Source: Echinostoma caproni (taxonomy: Eukaryota > Platyhelminthes > Trematoda > Plagiorchiida > Echinostomatidae). Taken from it: a DNA stretch of 64,000 nt. The stretch lies in contig UZAN01039756.1 in the NCBI GenBank assembly GCA_900618425.1, positions 30,624 to 94,623 of the forward strand, given 5' to 3'. Below are positions 1 to 12,530 of the stretch, one piece after another. The translations under genes were made by a program, and so were the position numbers. Within the stretch, counting starts at the first letter, position 1. Every line of letters starts with the position of its first letter. Below the pieces are notes generated by a model. That model saw only the letters and a program-made list of their open reading frames with translations. It did not search any database and was not told where the DNA came from.

Positions 1-296
1 GCCGAGACCAATTACAACATATGGTCCAGTCGCAGTTATGGACGATCCAAAGTGGGCTGTAAAGCCATTAGAAGCCTCCCGTCCAGCAAAGGACCCAACT
101 TGAACATCATCTGTCGCTGGTATCCTTAAANGCAACGAAACCCTGAGACTGTATATTGACGAGACCAATTACAACATATGTTCCAGTCGCAGTTATGGAC
201 GATCCAAAGTGGGCTGTAAAGCCATTAGAAGCCTCCCGTCCAGCAAAGAACCCAACTTGAACATAATAGCATGTTAATCTGTCGCTGGTATCCTTC
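1..296. repeat. Tandem duplication inside the transposase
   Basis: About 140 bp starting gagaccaattacaacatatg is present twice, at 4-130 and 161-296, with only a few differences. The second copy has an insertion of about a dozen bases near 274-285. Each copy covers the segment after the first catalytic Asp. In the first copy the codon before GAG is GCC where the second has GAC, so the catalytic Asp is absent from the left copy. One ambiguous base (N) lies at 131, right at the junction. Confidence 0.8.
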
Positions 297-771
297 AATA
301 TGAATGTCATCCAAAGATCAGTTGGCATGTTTTCAAGGGGGTTCCTATCGAGCATCTCTGCACTAATCGCTGCCGAGCAACCGGGTGTCCCTGTAGATTT
401 TATCTTTGATAATGCGCCCGTTCATCGGAGAGCTTTGGGTGCGCAGTTAAATGCCAACCACCATGTCCGATTTCTCCCACCATATAGTCCCTTTTTCAAT
501 CCATTGGAAGAGGTCTTCAGTAAATTCAAACAGATGAGAGATTTTATTCTTTTAATTCCCTTATCATTTAGTACATTATAAACTGGTTCACTGAAAACAC
601 TGAAGCCATACGAGATGTACCAAATGGTTTGACGATACGGGCACGTCGTCTAAACCTACTCCAATCACTATGTGGTGCGGCATTTGATACCGTTACTACA
701 GTCAACTGCGCGGCCTACGATCGTCACACCTTCTCATTTATTAGTCAAGCTTTGCAATATGAAAATTTGTA
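1..771 (+). pseudogene. IS630/Tc1-like (DDE_3) transposase relic
   Basis: Decayed transposase of the IS630-Tc1-mariner superfamily, which cuts and pastes DNA with a DDE/D catalytic triad. The first catalytic block reads YIDETNYN near 150-175, followed by RSYGRSKVG. The second reads FIFDNAPVH near 400-425, and the third reads LPPYSPFFNPLEEVFSKFK near 470-530. By hand count, 32 residues separate the Asp of DNAPVH from the first Glu of NPLEE, against 34 in typical Tc1. The copy is dead: a stop follows the first block near 273, the reading frame shifts between the first and second blocks near 300-370, and another stop ends the frame near 581. A C-terminal remnant continues to about 771. The window edge cuts the 5' end. 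The superfamily call is firm; the subfamily is unknown. Confidence 0.85.
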
Positions 772-1455
772 AAATATAATTTTTTTCAACATTCGTTGAC
801 CTCAGAATATATCGATAGTTTTTGTTCTGACTCGTCTACAGCGGTGTGACCAAAGGTTGTGCGTCGAGGCTAAAGGACTGCGGGTCGTGGCTAAAGCATT
901 GCGGGTTTTTGGCTAAAGCTTGATGGGAAAAGGTTTTGTTCTCTTCGATTAGTGATATCTTGTGTGGTGTGTTGGCATGACTGCAGCTTACTATACCTGT
1001 TTCGGTTTAAGATGTCCGGGTATCAATTTAAGATGTCATGTGCTATGTGGATAGTACTATAGTGCGATTGCTCCGTCTTGTACATTTTGTGAAGCATTTG
1101 TTGTCATCTATAGTTCATCCGTGAGGGCACACCTGCTGTACCGCTGAAGTTCACTGGGCCTGTCTAAGATTCGCGGCTTTAAACAAGGTGTGGTTTCTCG
1201 CTGGGATTAGCTGGGCAAGCACCAGGTCTCTTGTTGCGGTGACCTTTCCGATCGATCGATAAATGAACCCGATCGGCCGTGATTTTCGGGCCGGAATAGG
1301 AGGCGGATATGTTTGGAATCGGATGCTGCTTAAGTTGTGGAACGATGCGCTAAGTGGGAGATTCGGAATGAAAAGGTTCAAGTCATGATGACACTGAGCC
1401 AACGTTTGCCTCATCTAAGATACACGTACTATTTTTCTAAGCCCGTTCGGTAAAC

Positions 1456-1475
1456 GGATAATAATAATAATAAAA
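1456..1475. repeat. (ATA)n microsatellite
   Basis: Short ataataataataataa run in the spacer between the two LTR-like arms. Confidence 0.8.
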
Positions 1476-1661
1476 CTTGTCTTATGTACGAACTACAATA
1501 TCCACTAATATGGGCCAATGTAAAATTCTTCTTAGACAGTCCCAGTGAACTTCGGCTGTACAGCAGGCGTGCCCTCACGGATGAACTATAGATGACAACA
1601 AATGCTTCACAAAATGTACAAGACGAAACAATCGTACATCGTACTATCCACATAGCATTAT

Positions 1662-1734
1662 GACATCTTAAACCGATACTAGGACATCTTAAGTTCACAT
1701 TGTGACATCTTAAATTGATATTCGGACATCTTAA
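1662..1734. repeat. Four 10-bp motifs at exact 21-bp spacing
   Basis: GACATCTTAA starts at 1662, 1683, 1704 and 1725, a constant 21-bp step. Its complement TTAAGATGTC starts at 1007 and 1028 in the left arm, also 21 bp apart. Two helical turns of spacing puts all copies on one face of the DNA, which suggests an array of transcription-factor sites just upstream of the TATA box. The binding role is inferred. Confidence 0.75.
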
Positions 1735-1745
1735 ACTGAAAAAGG

Positions 1746-1752
1746 TATAAAA
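1746..1752 (+). promoter_or_regulatory. TATA box of the LTR-like arm
   Basis: TATAAAA lies 12 bp after the last 21-bp repeat. The order repeat array, TATA box, leader is what an LTR U3/R region shows. The left arm has a degraded equivalent near 993 on the other strand. Confidence 0.5.
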
Positions 1753-2937
1753 CCGACCTTGTTCTCCACTCGCTTTCAGCCACACGGCACTCTGTTGAAA
1801 TTTTCAAAGGGTTCTTCCTTTCTTGGTACGAATCATCGTTCATTATACTTCTAGTGCTTTCACTGATCACGAGGAACTACTGAGATGATGTTTTGGATGG
1901 TGGTAATTGTATTAATAGCAAGTTGCTCTAATACTGTCAGTGACTGAAATTGCCGCTGCTGTGCTTTATGCAGGCTTGATAAATGCTGCGTATCATACAG
2001 AGGTTGCCTTTTTGAATAGTGAACTAGGATGATTTCATTCTCACTATCCATCTCGGAATAAACTAGCAAGCGAAGTTGATTCTCTGTGAAGCACATGCAA
2101 AAATATTTGTATATCACTTAATGAGCTGCCCACCAATGATCTAAGCAAGCAAAAAAGATAGCTACATTTCTGTACAGTATACCACTTGTATTAACTAAAT
2201 CCATGTGAAAACAATGAAACCTATGATGCTTGTCGTATTTGTGAGGAGACTGAAAGACTCAGTTCCGACCTCCATCATATGTCTTCTCTCAGCAAGCGCC
2301 ATCCTTGTCAACAAACACGTAGCACGAAACTAGATATTTTCGTACTCTCTCACAGTTCCGGCGACTTTGTCAGTTCAAGCAGTCAGCATGAAAGATTGCG
2401 TGAAAAAAGAAACAGAAAGAGAGATAGCACCGAAATGTTAGCGAAAATGGTTCACTGCGTCAGGCATGTTGCGTGTGAAACTTTCCATGCTACACAAAAG
2501 TGTACGACAGTGCAGCCAACCGGGTACACAATGCATCAAATCGAAGTATGACATTCGCGACGAATGGACAGCATGAGCTAAAAAACCGGTTCCATCTTGC
2601 AAAGCGGATGGGGTGATTCATCGAACGAGCACAGTATGATGCAAACTGCAGCAGAGAATGAGCCAGACTGTGCCGGAAAGATAATCACATCGTGCATCGA
2701 AGGCTCACCGTGTCATCAGATCCTGGATCATAAATGTTTTACATGCACATACTCAGTTCATTGCACAAGCAATACGATACAGGCGTGTTTGTCCCCTAAA
2801 TAGAACGGTTTAATACAGTTACCAGAGCTTACTTAAAATCACTTTGAAGTCTACTGATGTTTAAGAAGTAGTCGTTCCAGGGTATTTGCGGAAAAAGTTC
2901 CGAAAAATTACGAATTGTGCATTTTTTTCAGGAAGTG
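1753..2937. other. No recognisable gene
   Basis: Leader-like sequence downstream of the LTR-type TATA box for the first 100 bp or so, then unremarkable A+T-rich DNA. Short open frames on both strands have no motif or supporting splice sites. Confidence 0.5.
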
Positions 2938-3190
2938 CAGTTCAGTTTTTACAACCATTAACCTTGTACTTCCGTGTGCCGGTCATCGTTGCTAACGTTT
3001 GGATACCAATTTGGATAAAATAGTTGATTTTACAATTTAAAGGTGCAAAACTCATAGCGAACATAGTTACACTAGCACACAAACCATACAGAATCTACGT
3101 ACGTAATCTACATACGTAATCTGCACACTCTAGATCGGACAGCCTGACACCTGGGATTAAACCGATACCGCTGTCCTCGCACGAGGATAG
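2938..3190 (-). mobile_element. RTE-type LINE 3' fragment
   Basis: The plus strand begins gttcagtttttacaaccatt, the same terminus as the longer element at 20735. It then matches that element around gccggtcat..gttgct. After a deletion of several hundred bases relative to it, it matches again at aggtgcaaaac..actagcac (3042-3082, compare 21618-21656). It is therefore a degenerate, internally deleted copy in minus orientation. No open frame remains. Its 5' limit is unclear. Confidence 0.7.
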
Positions 3191-5870
3191 GGCCGTTTCA
3201 AGAGTTAAATCTATCGCAAAGTAAAATAGAAACGGAGAGGGAGGGCAACCCTATCGAATATATTTCATATCCTTTGTTATGTTTTTTCCAACTTAAATGT
3301 TTCTAGCAAGGTCTACTTTGTGACAACCCACTTCTACTGGAAAACTTAGATTCAATTTCAGTTACATTTTATTTCATCTATAATGCAGTTGCAATAGCAT
3401 TATAATACCAACTTGTCAGGTTCTTGCTGCTTTTTGAACATGGCTTATTTGTGAGAAGTCCAAATATGTTATTGTCAAATAAAATAACGGATTTTTGTCC
3501 ACTTATTTTTTGCCTTGCAAAAAAGATAACGTCACGGGGAATTATTTGTGCTGTATTTAATGTACCCAATTTTTTGAGTATTCTCTTTCATATTTATCGT
3601 GTTAAAGCAATTGTTTCGTATTCTGGGGATGCCCCTTTGAGTCAGTGGGCATGCTCCGTATGTTCTACTAGATGCCTGCGGAAAACGCAAACCACCATTT
3701 TGTAATAGTTTTTCAACCAAATTACCCATATATTTGTATTAAAAATGGTTCGCACCGGACAATATACTCTTCCAGTTGGAGTAACTACTCACATTCGATA
3801 TTACATGCGCATGAAAAAGCAGTTTATGTATTCTCAAGACAGAAACGAACCAAGCCTCTGGGAGCTGATTAAACGATTTACTATGGTAACAGCAAAAGAT
3901 GCGGAATGATTTCCATACTGCATGCAGTACTCTGAATTTGATCACATTTGTTCCTCTCAACTTTTTGAGCTTCATTCACAAATATTGAATATATACATAC
4001 ATATATATATATGTTGAATAACAATCCTCAGTAAAAAAGCGAATTAGCATTCATTGATAAAAATGACTCAATTTGCAAAGTTCTGTTTGAACACTGAAAC
4101 AAACTATTCGCGCATGGAGTTTACTGAGTTGACAGTCAAACCTCATTTTCCAGTTTCCCCTAATAAATGCTGCACCCTGACCACTGAAGAAAACTATCAA
4201 GGTGTCGAATCTATCTAAAACAGGCAAAAGTTTTCGATTACAATCAAATCCAAACTGTTGGGCGGTAATTGAGTGAATTCGACATTAGAACTGGCCTATC
4301 CAGAAACTGTACAAAGGTGGCAAATCAATATTTAATGAGATCTGAACGTTTTGTACGATCAATCTCGAGCTACTTATTAAGATTTACTCCAAGAGCTGTG
4401 TCACGAATTGCTCTCGGTCGATAACAAATTGTCCGAATTAAAGTTTCTCAAAAGGGATCCTGTAGATTATATCAATAAATTGAGCGCGAAGGCAGTGAAA
4501 CCGCCGCCATATCAGTCTACATCAACGTAATCGTTACTGTTCTGAAAAATCCATTCTGCTTCAAACTAACGAAATAAGTCAATTATCTTGTCTAAAACAA
4601 AAGCATCTTTCCAAGCAAGGGTACTCAAAAGATAGTAAAGGAAAGTTTATGTAAGCTAAACATTTCCACACTCTCCTGATTACAAACCTGAAATGGACTT
4701 CAGGCAAACGCGACTCATGTTACCTTATACATATCCAACCATTTGAACCTCTATAATAATAATAATAATAATCACAGTAATAATAATAACGACGATTCCA
4801 ATTAGCAGCATTGAAATTCCAGGGTACTTTAGTTTCTTTTATCAATCCGTAAGATATTCTTATTCACTTGTAAAATGGCACAGTCTCGTTTACGTAAGAA
4901 ATGATCCCTATCTATACGCGAATACCTTCTGAGTAAATTTCGTTTTCTTTTGTTTCATCGCAGTAAAACTCAACAATGGTGGTCAATAGCCATTTTATTT
5001 ATATGACTTATGCAAGCTTTTATGTTTGCATTTCAGTTAATGCAGTCTGTTTACTGAAATACGCGTTAAGCTTCTAGTATAAGAAGGATGTTTCATCTAC
5101 AATGACTTATCGGTCTCGAGAAAATAATATGCTCACATATATTCCAGAATAAAAAAATACTGTACTGCATTGTGTATACCTTCTGCTGAAATCGACCTAA
5201 GCCAACGGAGAAGCGTTGAGTTTATTGAAAAACGGAATGATAAATTTAGTGCGAAGGAGCAAAATTTTTATCAGAGGCCCTCGTTCCAACTACGCATATA
5301 GATCAAACAGTTGCAGCTCTGGGTCGTCTAATAAGAAGGGGAATACTGGACGCTTACGCAGAATCTTCCCAAACCACATACAGTTTTTGGATGCTGTTTT
5401 ATTTAAATAGTCACTTATCGATCTTTTACAATGTGTGCGTGCTAGAAACGAATGGAAATGATGTGGAACGATTGTAGCTTGAGATGCGGATTTTGGTGTT
5501 GATGAGTTCTCTGAGTTGGGAGCGTTGTTCGCAGACGTTCCGTAGCCAAGCCAGGCAACATCATCAGTGCGACTTCCTCAAAGTCACACCAACACTCAAC
5601 GAATGCGTAGTAGGATACTATTTTCTTACCAGCCGTCTCACTTTTCCCTGTGATTATCAGTGTATTTGCACGCATTTATCATCCCGGCTAAATGCAGGCA
5701 GAATTGTGATCGTCTTTGCTCTCATTATGTCACTCACACAACTGCAGTAATTTTGTTAATATTGCTAATATATTTTTTACACATAACAATATGAAAACCG
5801 TTGATAATTTGTTGTTGCATCCGCGTTCGAAAATGTTGGGGTAGTATTTGCTATTAACAGTAGATTCTTG
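3191..5870. other. No recognisable gene; two microsatellites
   Basis: Holds an alternating AT run near 3990-4011 and an (AAT)n tract near 4754-4790. Around 4380-4500 one frame reads LSELKFLKRDPVDYINKLSA, faintly reminiscent of retroelement gag but too short to assign. Overlapping open frames at 3400-3730 and 5440-5750 exist on both strands and look like chance. Confidence 0.45.
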
Positions 5871-6040
5871 ATGGCCGGATGGTAACTAAAAAATTATCAC
5901 CCCGGGGACCTGTGTTCGAATACCACCACCACTGCCTGACTGTCCCATTACGTGCTGTATGGCAGCCGTTTGATCGACCGCTTTCCTCTTCCTGAAAGTT
6001 GTATCATTTTGTGTTTAATAAAAGGAAGCAAAAAATGAAA
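5871..6040 (+). mobile_element. tRNA-derived SINE, copy 1
   Basis: Box A-like atggccggatgg at 5871 and box B-like tgtgttcgaatacc near 5911 form a tRNA-like head of the sort read by RNA polymerase III. The body ccactgcctgac..ggcagccgtttga and the tail tttaataaaaggaagc follow. Head, body and tail recur in the same order at 8362 and 57310, and inverted at 47703. Its polymerase would come from a LINE partner in trans. Confidence 0.75.
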
Positions 6041-8361
6041 AACGAAACGATCTTTGATAATAACATCAAAGTCACATTAAATAAAATTTCTGGTGTATTG
6101 AATATTGTGCCGAATTTCTGTCCTCGGTGTGGTGACTGATCTTACACGGTCCGAAGAAATTTTAATCTTGAACCTAACCTTGCTAACTAAAGTTGATCAT
6201 TTTCAACTGGACAAGGTGACAGTGTTCAGAAATCCGTGCTATGAATTGTAAATATTACAGTTGCACAAAATATTTCATTCGATTTTCTCAAGTCAGTGTT
6301 TAAAATGGGTAGGATTTATTTTAGAAAAATACTTGCATTTTTTGTAATATTCTATTAAGTTTGTAAAAGGTCGATACTAGTGGCCTATCGCAGCAAATCA
6401 ATACAAACTTTCAATGCATTTTTTCAGAATGAATTAGCAAACGAGAATAAATATGCAAACAAAAGAAAATATTCATCTAGAATGCACAAACGCTATGTCA
6501 AGCCAACTTGTATGTTCGTCGGAATGCGGGCCACAGGTAGAGGCGACAAATTTTCATATGCAACAGTGGGCATTCGGAGGATTGAGTAATTAAGAACCTA
6601 GTGGGCAAACCTCTCACGTTAAATATAAAGATATTTAATGGCCATACAGCTTTGCAATTAGGCTGCTCCTGGGAACAACAGAAAATCGGCTGATGAATTC
6701 CTCGGGAAGTCGAGGAAACTATACGGGCAATAAACAGGGGTAGGCACTATTAGACGAAGTAGTAAATCGTGAGGTGATGCGATCTGGACATTTTCCCATT
6801 GGCGGCGTTAACGGAAAGAAAACGCCGTTTATTAATCAATTTGCCTGCTAATGAAAGTTAAAATTAAAAGTTATTGAATGTGATCTCATTTTGCGGTCAT
6901 AACTGATAACTGAAAATCGTAGTTATTAAGTGGACTGTGGAAGACTACAAGTGCATTCAGGACACTTATAATCATCAAGGTGTGAACCAGATTGATCGAG
7001 AATGGTTTGTGTTAGAAGCAAACAAACACGAAATGGTACCATGGTAAGTAAGTTAGAAATATCTAATTGGAGCGTCCGTTTTTCAGAATACATCAACCAC
7101 AACTCTGAGTTTATTTATAGACAACTATACACTGGACTTTCACTTGCATTATAGCTCGTCAGCTCAGCATAGCCACGTGATATCCCGAGTGTTTTGAACT
7201 TCGGATCAACCGCATGTGTGCGTTACCACTGTGCCCACCAACTCATACCTGGAGTTACCAGAGATACTTATTCGTATTGGTTCAGAAGTGGACTTCAAAG
7301 ACAGTCAATCATCCCACTTGATGTGACAGCAACAAATGGCGACACAGTTGATGATCTGGTAAACCGACCTACTACTCCAAATTAGCTGCAAGTTGAATGC
7401 ATATAGGAAATAGCCTGACTTAACATCAAGATATCCTTTTTTTCAAATTCCTATTCAGTGTGATAAAAGACATGACACTAAAACATTCAGAAAATGAATC
7501 TGAGTAAAGCACAACGATTGCGAGGTATTCACTAACCGTTTCTAAATAGTTCCCTTTATAGTTATGGATTCCACTGTTCTTGATGAACATTCAGTCTTTG
7601 ATTGGCAACTGAAGGCTGCTCAACAAACAAAATACTGTAACTTTGGAGATGTCGCAGATTTGGAATGAAAGTAAAATTGAAAGTGTAGTCACGAAAGTTA
7701 AGCTGAACCAATTTGCGAGTGATATTCAACGATTCCGAGAATACATAACATGAAAAAGATGACTGGCAATGGCAAGATTCCAAGGCTTAACCTCCAGAGT
7801 ACTCTCTGCCTAATCTTAACCCCCTGATTATCACCACAGGATAGCACTTTTACTCATTTACATACCCAACTGTTAATGTTAACCCTCTAACGCTCGTCTT
7901 CCACACGAACCAAACCTATCCACCCGGTGTAAGGTAAATATAACTATTGGGATTTTTTCATCCCTAGTGTCTACATGTAACCAAACATCAGATTAAAAGG
8001 ATTTATTTATGAGTTTCATCAAGTGAATTGAACAAAGTAGGTCGGACTATTTTCCAAACAGAAAACAAATGTCTAACTTAGAAATGCTAGAGGCAGATAT
8101 CACGGGTGCGTTGTTTTGTGCACGGCTATTCTCCATCCTCTTTGATGCTTTAGCTGAAAACTTTCAAAATTATCAATGAATCATAATGACGATTCTTTTC
8201 TGAGCTGCTTTCAACGAGCATTGCCTTAGTATTACAACTTACAGGTTTATTAATGCGATAAAAGGGGTGCGGAATAATAAGTCGTGCGACAACAGCAATT
8301 GCGACAATCATCTGACGATCAATAGGTTTGAACACGGTCAAATTCCGGAATCCCACCCCTG
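6041..8361. other. No recognisable gene
   Basis: A+T-rich sequence with short open frames of fewer than about 75 codons on both strands. No transposase, polymerase or splice-consistent exon chain was found. Confidence 0.5.
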
Positions 8362-8545
8362 CGGTGGTGGCCCGGTGGAATCGCTACCGAATTTTCACTC
8401 TGGAGGACGTCTGTTCGAATCCCGACACCAACGCCACCTGACTTTCCCTATTATATATTGTAAGGCAACCGTTTAATTGGTCGCTTCTCCCTTCATGAAA
8501 ATGGCATTTTTATATATTCGATTAAAAGGTAAAAATAAAAGGTGA
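8362..8545 (+). mobile_element. tRNA-derived SINE, copy 2
   Basis: Head tggtggcccggtgg (box A-like) at about 8366, then box B ctgttcgaatcccgac near 8411, body gccacctgactttccctatt, and tail gattaaaaggtaaaaataaaagg. The order matches the copies at 5871 and 57310. It has diverged from them by many substitutions, so it is an old insertion. Confidence 0.75.
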
Positions 8546-11500
8546 AAACGGAAATCACGATCGGAGGAAAAGCTAGATTGAACTAAATGTCTATTGCTTC
8601 ATAGCCAACCCGGAATTCCTGTCAGCTATACTGTACTCTCCTAATATCTGCTCAGCAATGCTCGTCCCAAATCACATCGCTTATAAGTGTATTCAACTGG
8701 TGGGGAATTAACTACCTCCCTAGGAGTGAGACTCACACTGAAGACCATCAACAGTGCCTGATGCTTGTGGAAAATAGCATGGATTAGTTAAAATTTCCTA
8801 CTAGTAATTATCGTTTTTTCGGATATTGAATAGAGGGTCACTTTTTGGCAATCCGACCACAGGAGCTTGAATGCTTGCACAAACTGCTTTTGCATAAACA
8901 ATGGGGAGGGGAGCGGTGGATTCCCACTGTATCTATTGTGACTAGACTACAAAACCGCATGTGTTAAGACCATGCCACCGTAATTCTGTACCGAAGCCTA
9001 TACTACAGAGAAACATTGACTGTTGCATTACATAAAATAAGTTGTTGGAATTGGAAACCGCCATATTGGAAAAGATGACTGGTGGTTCCCGTCTGGTTAA
9101 GTGTAATTATTACTTTCAATGGATGCACGTTGCATTAAATATGTTTGATACAGGGCACTTTCGTACAAACAAGCCGGAGCAGAGCGACGGCTTTCAACCG
9201 CAGGATGTTCAATATAAATACATTGTACAATTAGTAACTATTAAGATTATACTAGACCAGTTCGCATATCATAACTTCCTATGTCCGATGCCTCATCTAA
9301 CCGGTCCGGATGACATTCAGTCCCAAATTGTGAGCCGGTTAATTGGTTACAACTAACAGCCATGCATGCGTATGTCTAAATGTTGTATGTTCCAGTTCGG
9401 AAAAAAGTGAAAATATGCATAAAACCTGACTGCAACTTGGTGACATGTAGTTGGGGTCTTTGGATCGATGTTATGAACCCATCAGAGCCAGCTCTCAAAA
9501 GTATCCCAGTGAGGTGATTCGTGAAAATAGATGTGGGTTACTGGTTTTGCAGAATGCAATACCGCGTCCGCCCTGCTCTACATTATTACTGTGCAAGAAT
9601 CGAAAACAAATAAATGATCAATACAGAGGTGTTTCTCTCCGAACGGGTTGAGATAAGAAATAGGGGCTGGTACTGGATGATTATTTCGTATCGTTTTCAC
9701 AGCTACCAGAGGGGCTTAAGGAAAATCTGAATTGTTTTACCTATTCCAGTCTTCAGAATACTACCTCGCCAAACTGTTTACATTAGTCCCGATGTTTTTC
9801 TGCAGTCTGATGTGCTTTGATATTAGCACGGTTGGAGAATGTTCACTAATCAATAGTATGAAAATCCTACAACAAATGTCCTGAGGAAACAAGGTAGAAT
9901 TTGGTTGGAATCTAGGATTCAAAAATTGTAAAATCTGTGCGGCAGCTGAGAGATTCAAAAAGCACCCATTGGTAAACACTGGCTCAAAAATGAAAAAATA
10001 ACTAGGGGTAAAACTGCGCGAATGGATGTCTTGAAAAATTCTGTAAAGACATTTTGCTCCATATCCTCAGGTTTTACGGGTCAAAGAATATTTTGGAAAT
10101 CAGAAGAAGTTTGTTTTCGATTAATTACATCGCGCCCACTCACACATATTGCAACCGGCCATGAAAATATCATATCATATCAAGATGTGTGTTTTCGATA
10201 TGGGATGAAAATATACAGTGAAACAGTGAATTGGTTGAGAAAAGCGACTGGAAGAATGTGCGAAATGCTGATTGGCATGATTTTTTATCACGCGTTCTGT
10301 TTCGCTCACCAAACACGATGGGCGTCTGGGCGGAATTATGCCATCGTGGTGCATTGTGCCCAACATGTTCTCCTTATTTCGCCAAACGGTTTTCAATCAC
10401 CGCCTTTGCATGCCCTCGATTTTGTTTCCATGTCTGACTAAATGAGCAGTGGCATACTTTACGTGCTGATTTGTCCTAATGACGGTTGCTGATTTTGCTT
10501 AAGTATATTTGTCTAGCCACGGAATATTGTCCTTGTCAACAGTTTTGTCAGGCTCCATTTATCACTTTCACCAACAGGAAAAAACTGGCCGGTGGAAATG
10601 AGCCAACTCTGAGTGGCTAGCTATATTGCAGTTCACCTTGCCATTTTCGGATCGGAACGAACAGATGGCATGGGATGCAGCCGAAATTGGTTGGTTAGAA
10701 ACAGATGCACATGGCGCTAATCGATGACACAATTCGTTTAATAATTAACTGCAGCAGAACTCTCAACAAATCGTGAATATCTCAGTTATGAGTTCATGTT
10801 TTTTGCCACTAGTAAAACAATGCACATGCGGTAATTTGCTCGAAAACGTGTAATTCACACAGGTATTCATGGAATACTTTTTGACATTTTACATCCCGTT
10901 GGATATTGATCCTGTATATTTATTTGTGAATATGAATATAAATCAGCCCGGCTGATAACTTTATTTCAGACGTATTCTCCAGGAATACTTACGTTGCCAC
11001 TGTAAAAAGAAGAGCACAGCGGAACAGACGAGCATTACCTATTTCACCTTGATCATATGTTGGTTCTGTGGTCATCAGTTGGTCCATTAGATCCGACAAC
11101 TACAAAGGTAAACACTTACCTATATCTTAAATACAATTAAAATGTTTCCAAAATTTGGAAAGCAAACGACGGACAAAACAAGGTTGTCTGATTTTCCGGG
11201 GATCTGTTTTAAACAGCTCCATGTATGTTTATTTAATATTATAAAACCATTGCACACATAGACACACGCTTTCTTTCTTATTTTGGATTCATCGTTTCTA
11301 ATCATGAGCAATCGTGGGTATGGTTTTAGCAGTTAGTTTTAAATTAGTATCGTAAAGTTCCCCAAGCTCATCAAACCTTGAACTAGGACTCTCTACAGGA
11401 ATCAGTATGTATCAAACCTTCGGTGTGTTTTGTGCAAAAGTCCCGTTCTTCATCACTGAAAATCAGGTATGATGTCACAACCAAGCAATTTATGAACCCT

Positions 11501-12173
11501 TTGACCATAATTTGTGAAGCGAATCAGCAGCGAAAAGTACTTTGTATCGCAAATTTGACTGGGTTACTTTTGTTCATATATATGCATTCTAGCAACAAAA
11601 ATGGCACCCTGAAACTCCAAAGTTTATGTGAGCTATAACACATCAAATATCAGCATCCTATTAAACTTATTTTAAATGTATTTACTTCCTGACATGTGAT
11701 CATAGGATTTGCTTACCCTTCCGTTAAAGGAATTTTTCAGCGAGGATAGGTTTTCGCCCATTCAATTTTACTACCTATTCTACTAGGATGCTGATTGACT
11801 GATCGTTTGAAATTCCAGAGTTTAGCTTTCTGAATGCCCTGAATCCATGTTTATTTTAATTATATGAATGGATTAGATATGGAAACGCCATGCTCCTGAT
11901 TCCCCCAAGCATTATTGCAGCTAGTCAGGAAAAAGAATGTGTATAACCGGCAATGGCGAATGGTTAGCGGTCAGTTTAACACAAAATAAATATGAATCGA
12001 GTGCTTCATCATGACACTGATGATGGGTCATGGAAAATACAGCTGAAATTAAGAAGATACTGCACAGAAACTGTTTTGTTTCAGTCGGAGACTAATTCAC
12101 AAATGTTACTTTTCACTTCCGAACACTCCAAAATTAGTATGCTTTTGCCATGAATATATTAGGTCGTCCAGCA
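8546..12173. other. No recognisable gene
   Basis: Contains open frames of 104 codons (9042-9356, plus) and 139 codons (10022-10441, plus). Frames of that length are expected by chance in 64 kb of this base composition, and neither shows a motif, so they are not called. Confidence 0.45.
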
Positions 12174-12530
12174 CTCACCTGAGGGGGCACTCATTCAAAT
12201 TAGTGCTCCAAAAATGCCGACTGGAATGCTGGCGTCGTTCATTCGCCCTCAGAGTGTGCATTACTTGGAATTCTCTACCACCACAAGTTGTTTCTGCACC
12301 CACAATTGATTCATTCAAGCAGGAACTGGATGAAGCTCTGAAAAGTCTTAAATTTCAACATCCGTAGAAGTGCACGAAACAAGGACAACTTGTGACATTC
12401 ATCTACTTGGTATGAACTGTGAATCGATTCATCTGTACTAAACCCTATGGGACCAGATAAGCAACCGCTTGTAAGTATTTCCCATAATAAAACTCTGACT
12501 TTAACTTTGACTAACGATAAACAGCAAACG
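12174..12530 (+). mobile_element. CR1-like LINE, 5'-truncated 3' end
   Basis: The plus strand encodes the extreme C terminus of a CR1-like LINE polyprotein: LRGHSFKLVLQK with RLECWRRSFALRV, then WNSLPPQVVSAPTIDSFK at about 12267-12320. The motif W-N-S-L-P..V-V-x-A-P-x-x-x-x-F-K is standard at this point of trematode CR1 elements. The frame ends near 12366, and a non-coding tail ends in tandem gactttaactttgac units near 12500-12515. Everything upstream of the C terminus is missing, the usual result of incomplete reverse transcription. The element at 29823 has a similar end. Confidence 0.85.

Larger units (their letters stand above)
990..1752. mobile_element. Inverted pair of LTR-like arms
   Basis: The segment at about 995-1172 is the imperfect reverse complement of about 1530-1740. 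Shared stretches include gcatttgttgtcatctatag on the left arm and its complement on the right. The right arm continues into a TATA box and a transcribed-looking leader, as in the promoter of an LTR retrotransposon. The left arm has two copies of a 10-bp motif and the right arm four. The 360-bp spacer (1173-1529) shows no coding potential. It could be two solo LTRs in opposite orientation, a foldback element, or one inverted duplication. No target-site duplication was identified. Confidence 0.65.

Noticed and set aside
10022..10441. 139-codon open frame
   Set aside because: Frames of this length are expected a few times by chance in 64 kb; there is no motif, no splice logic, and it is overlapped by another frame.
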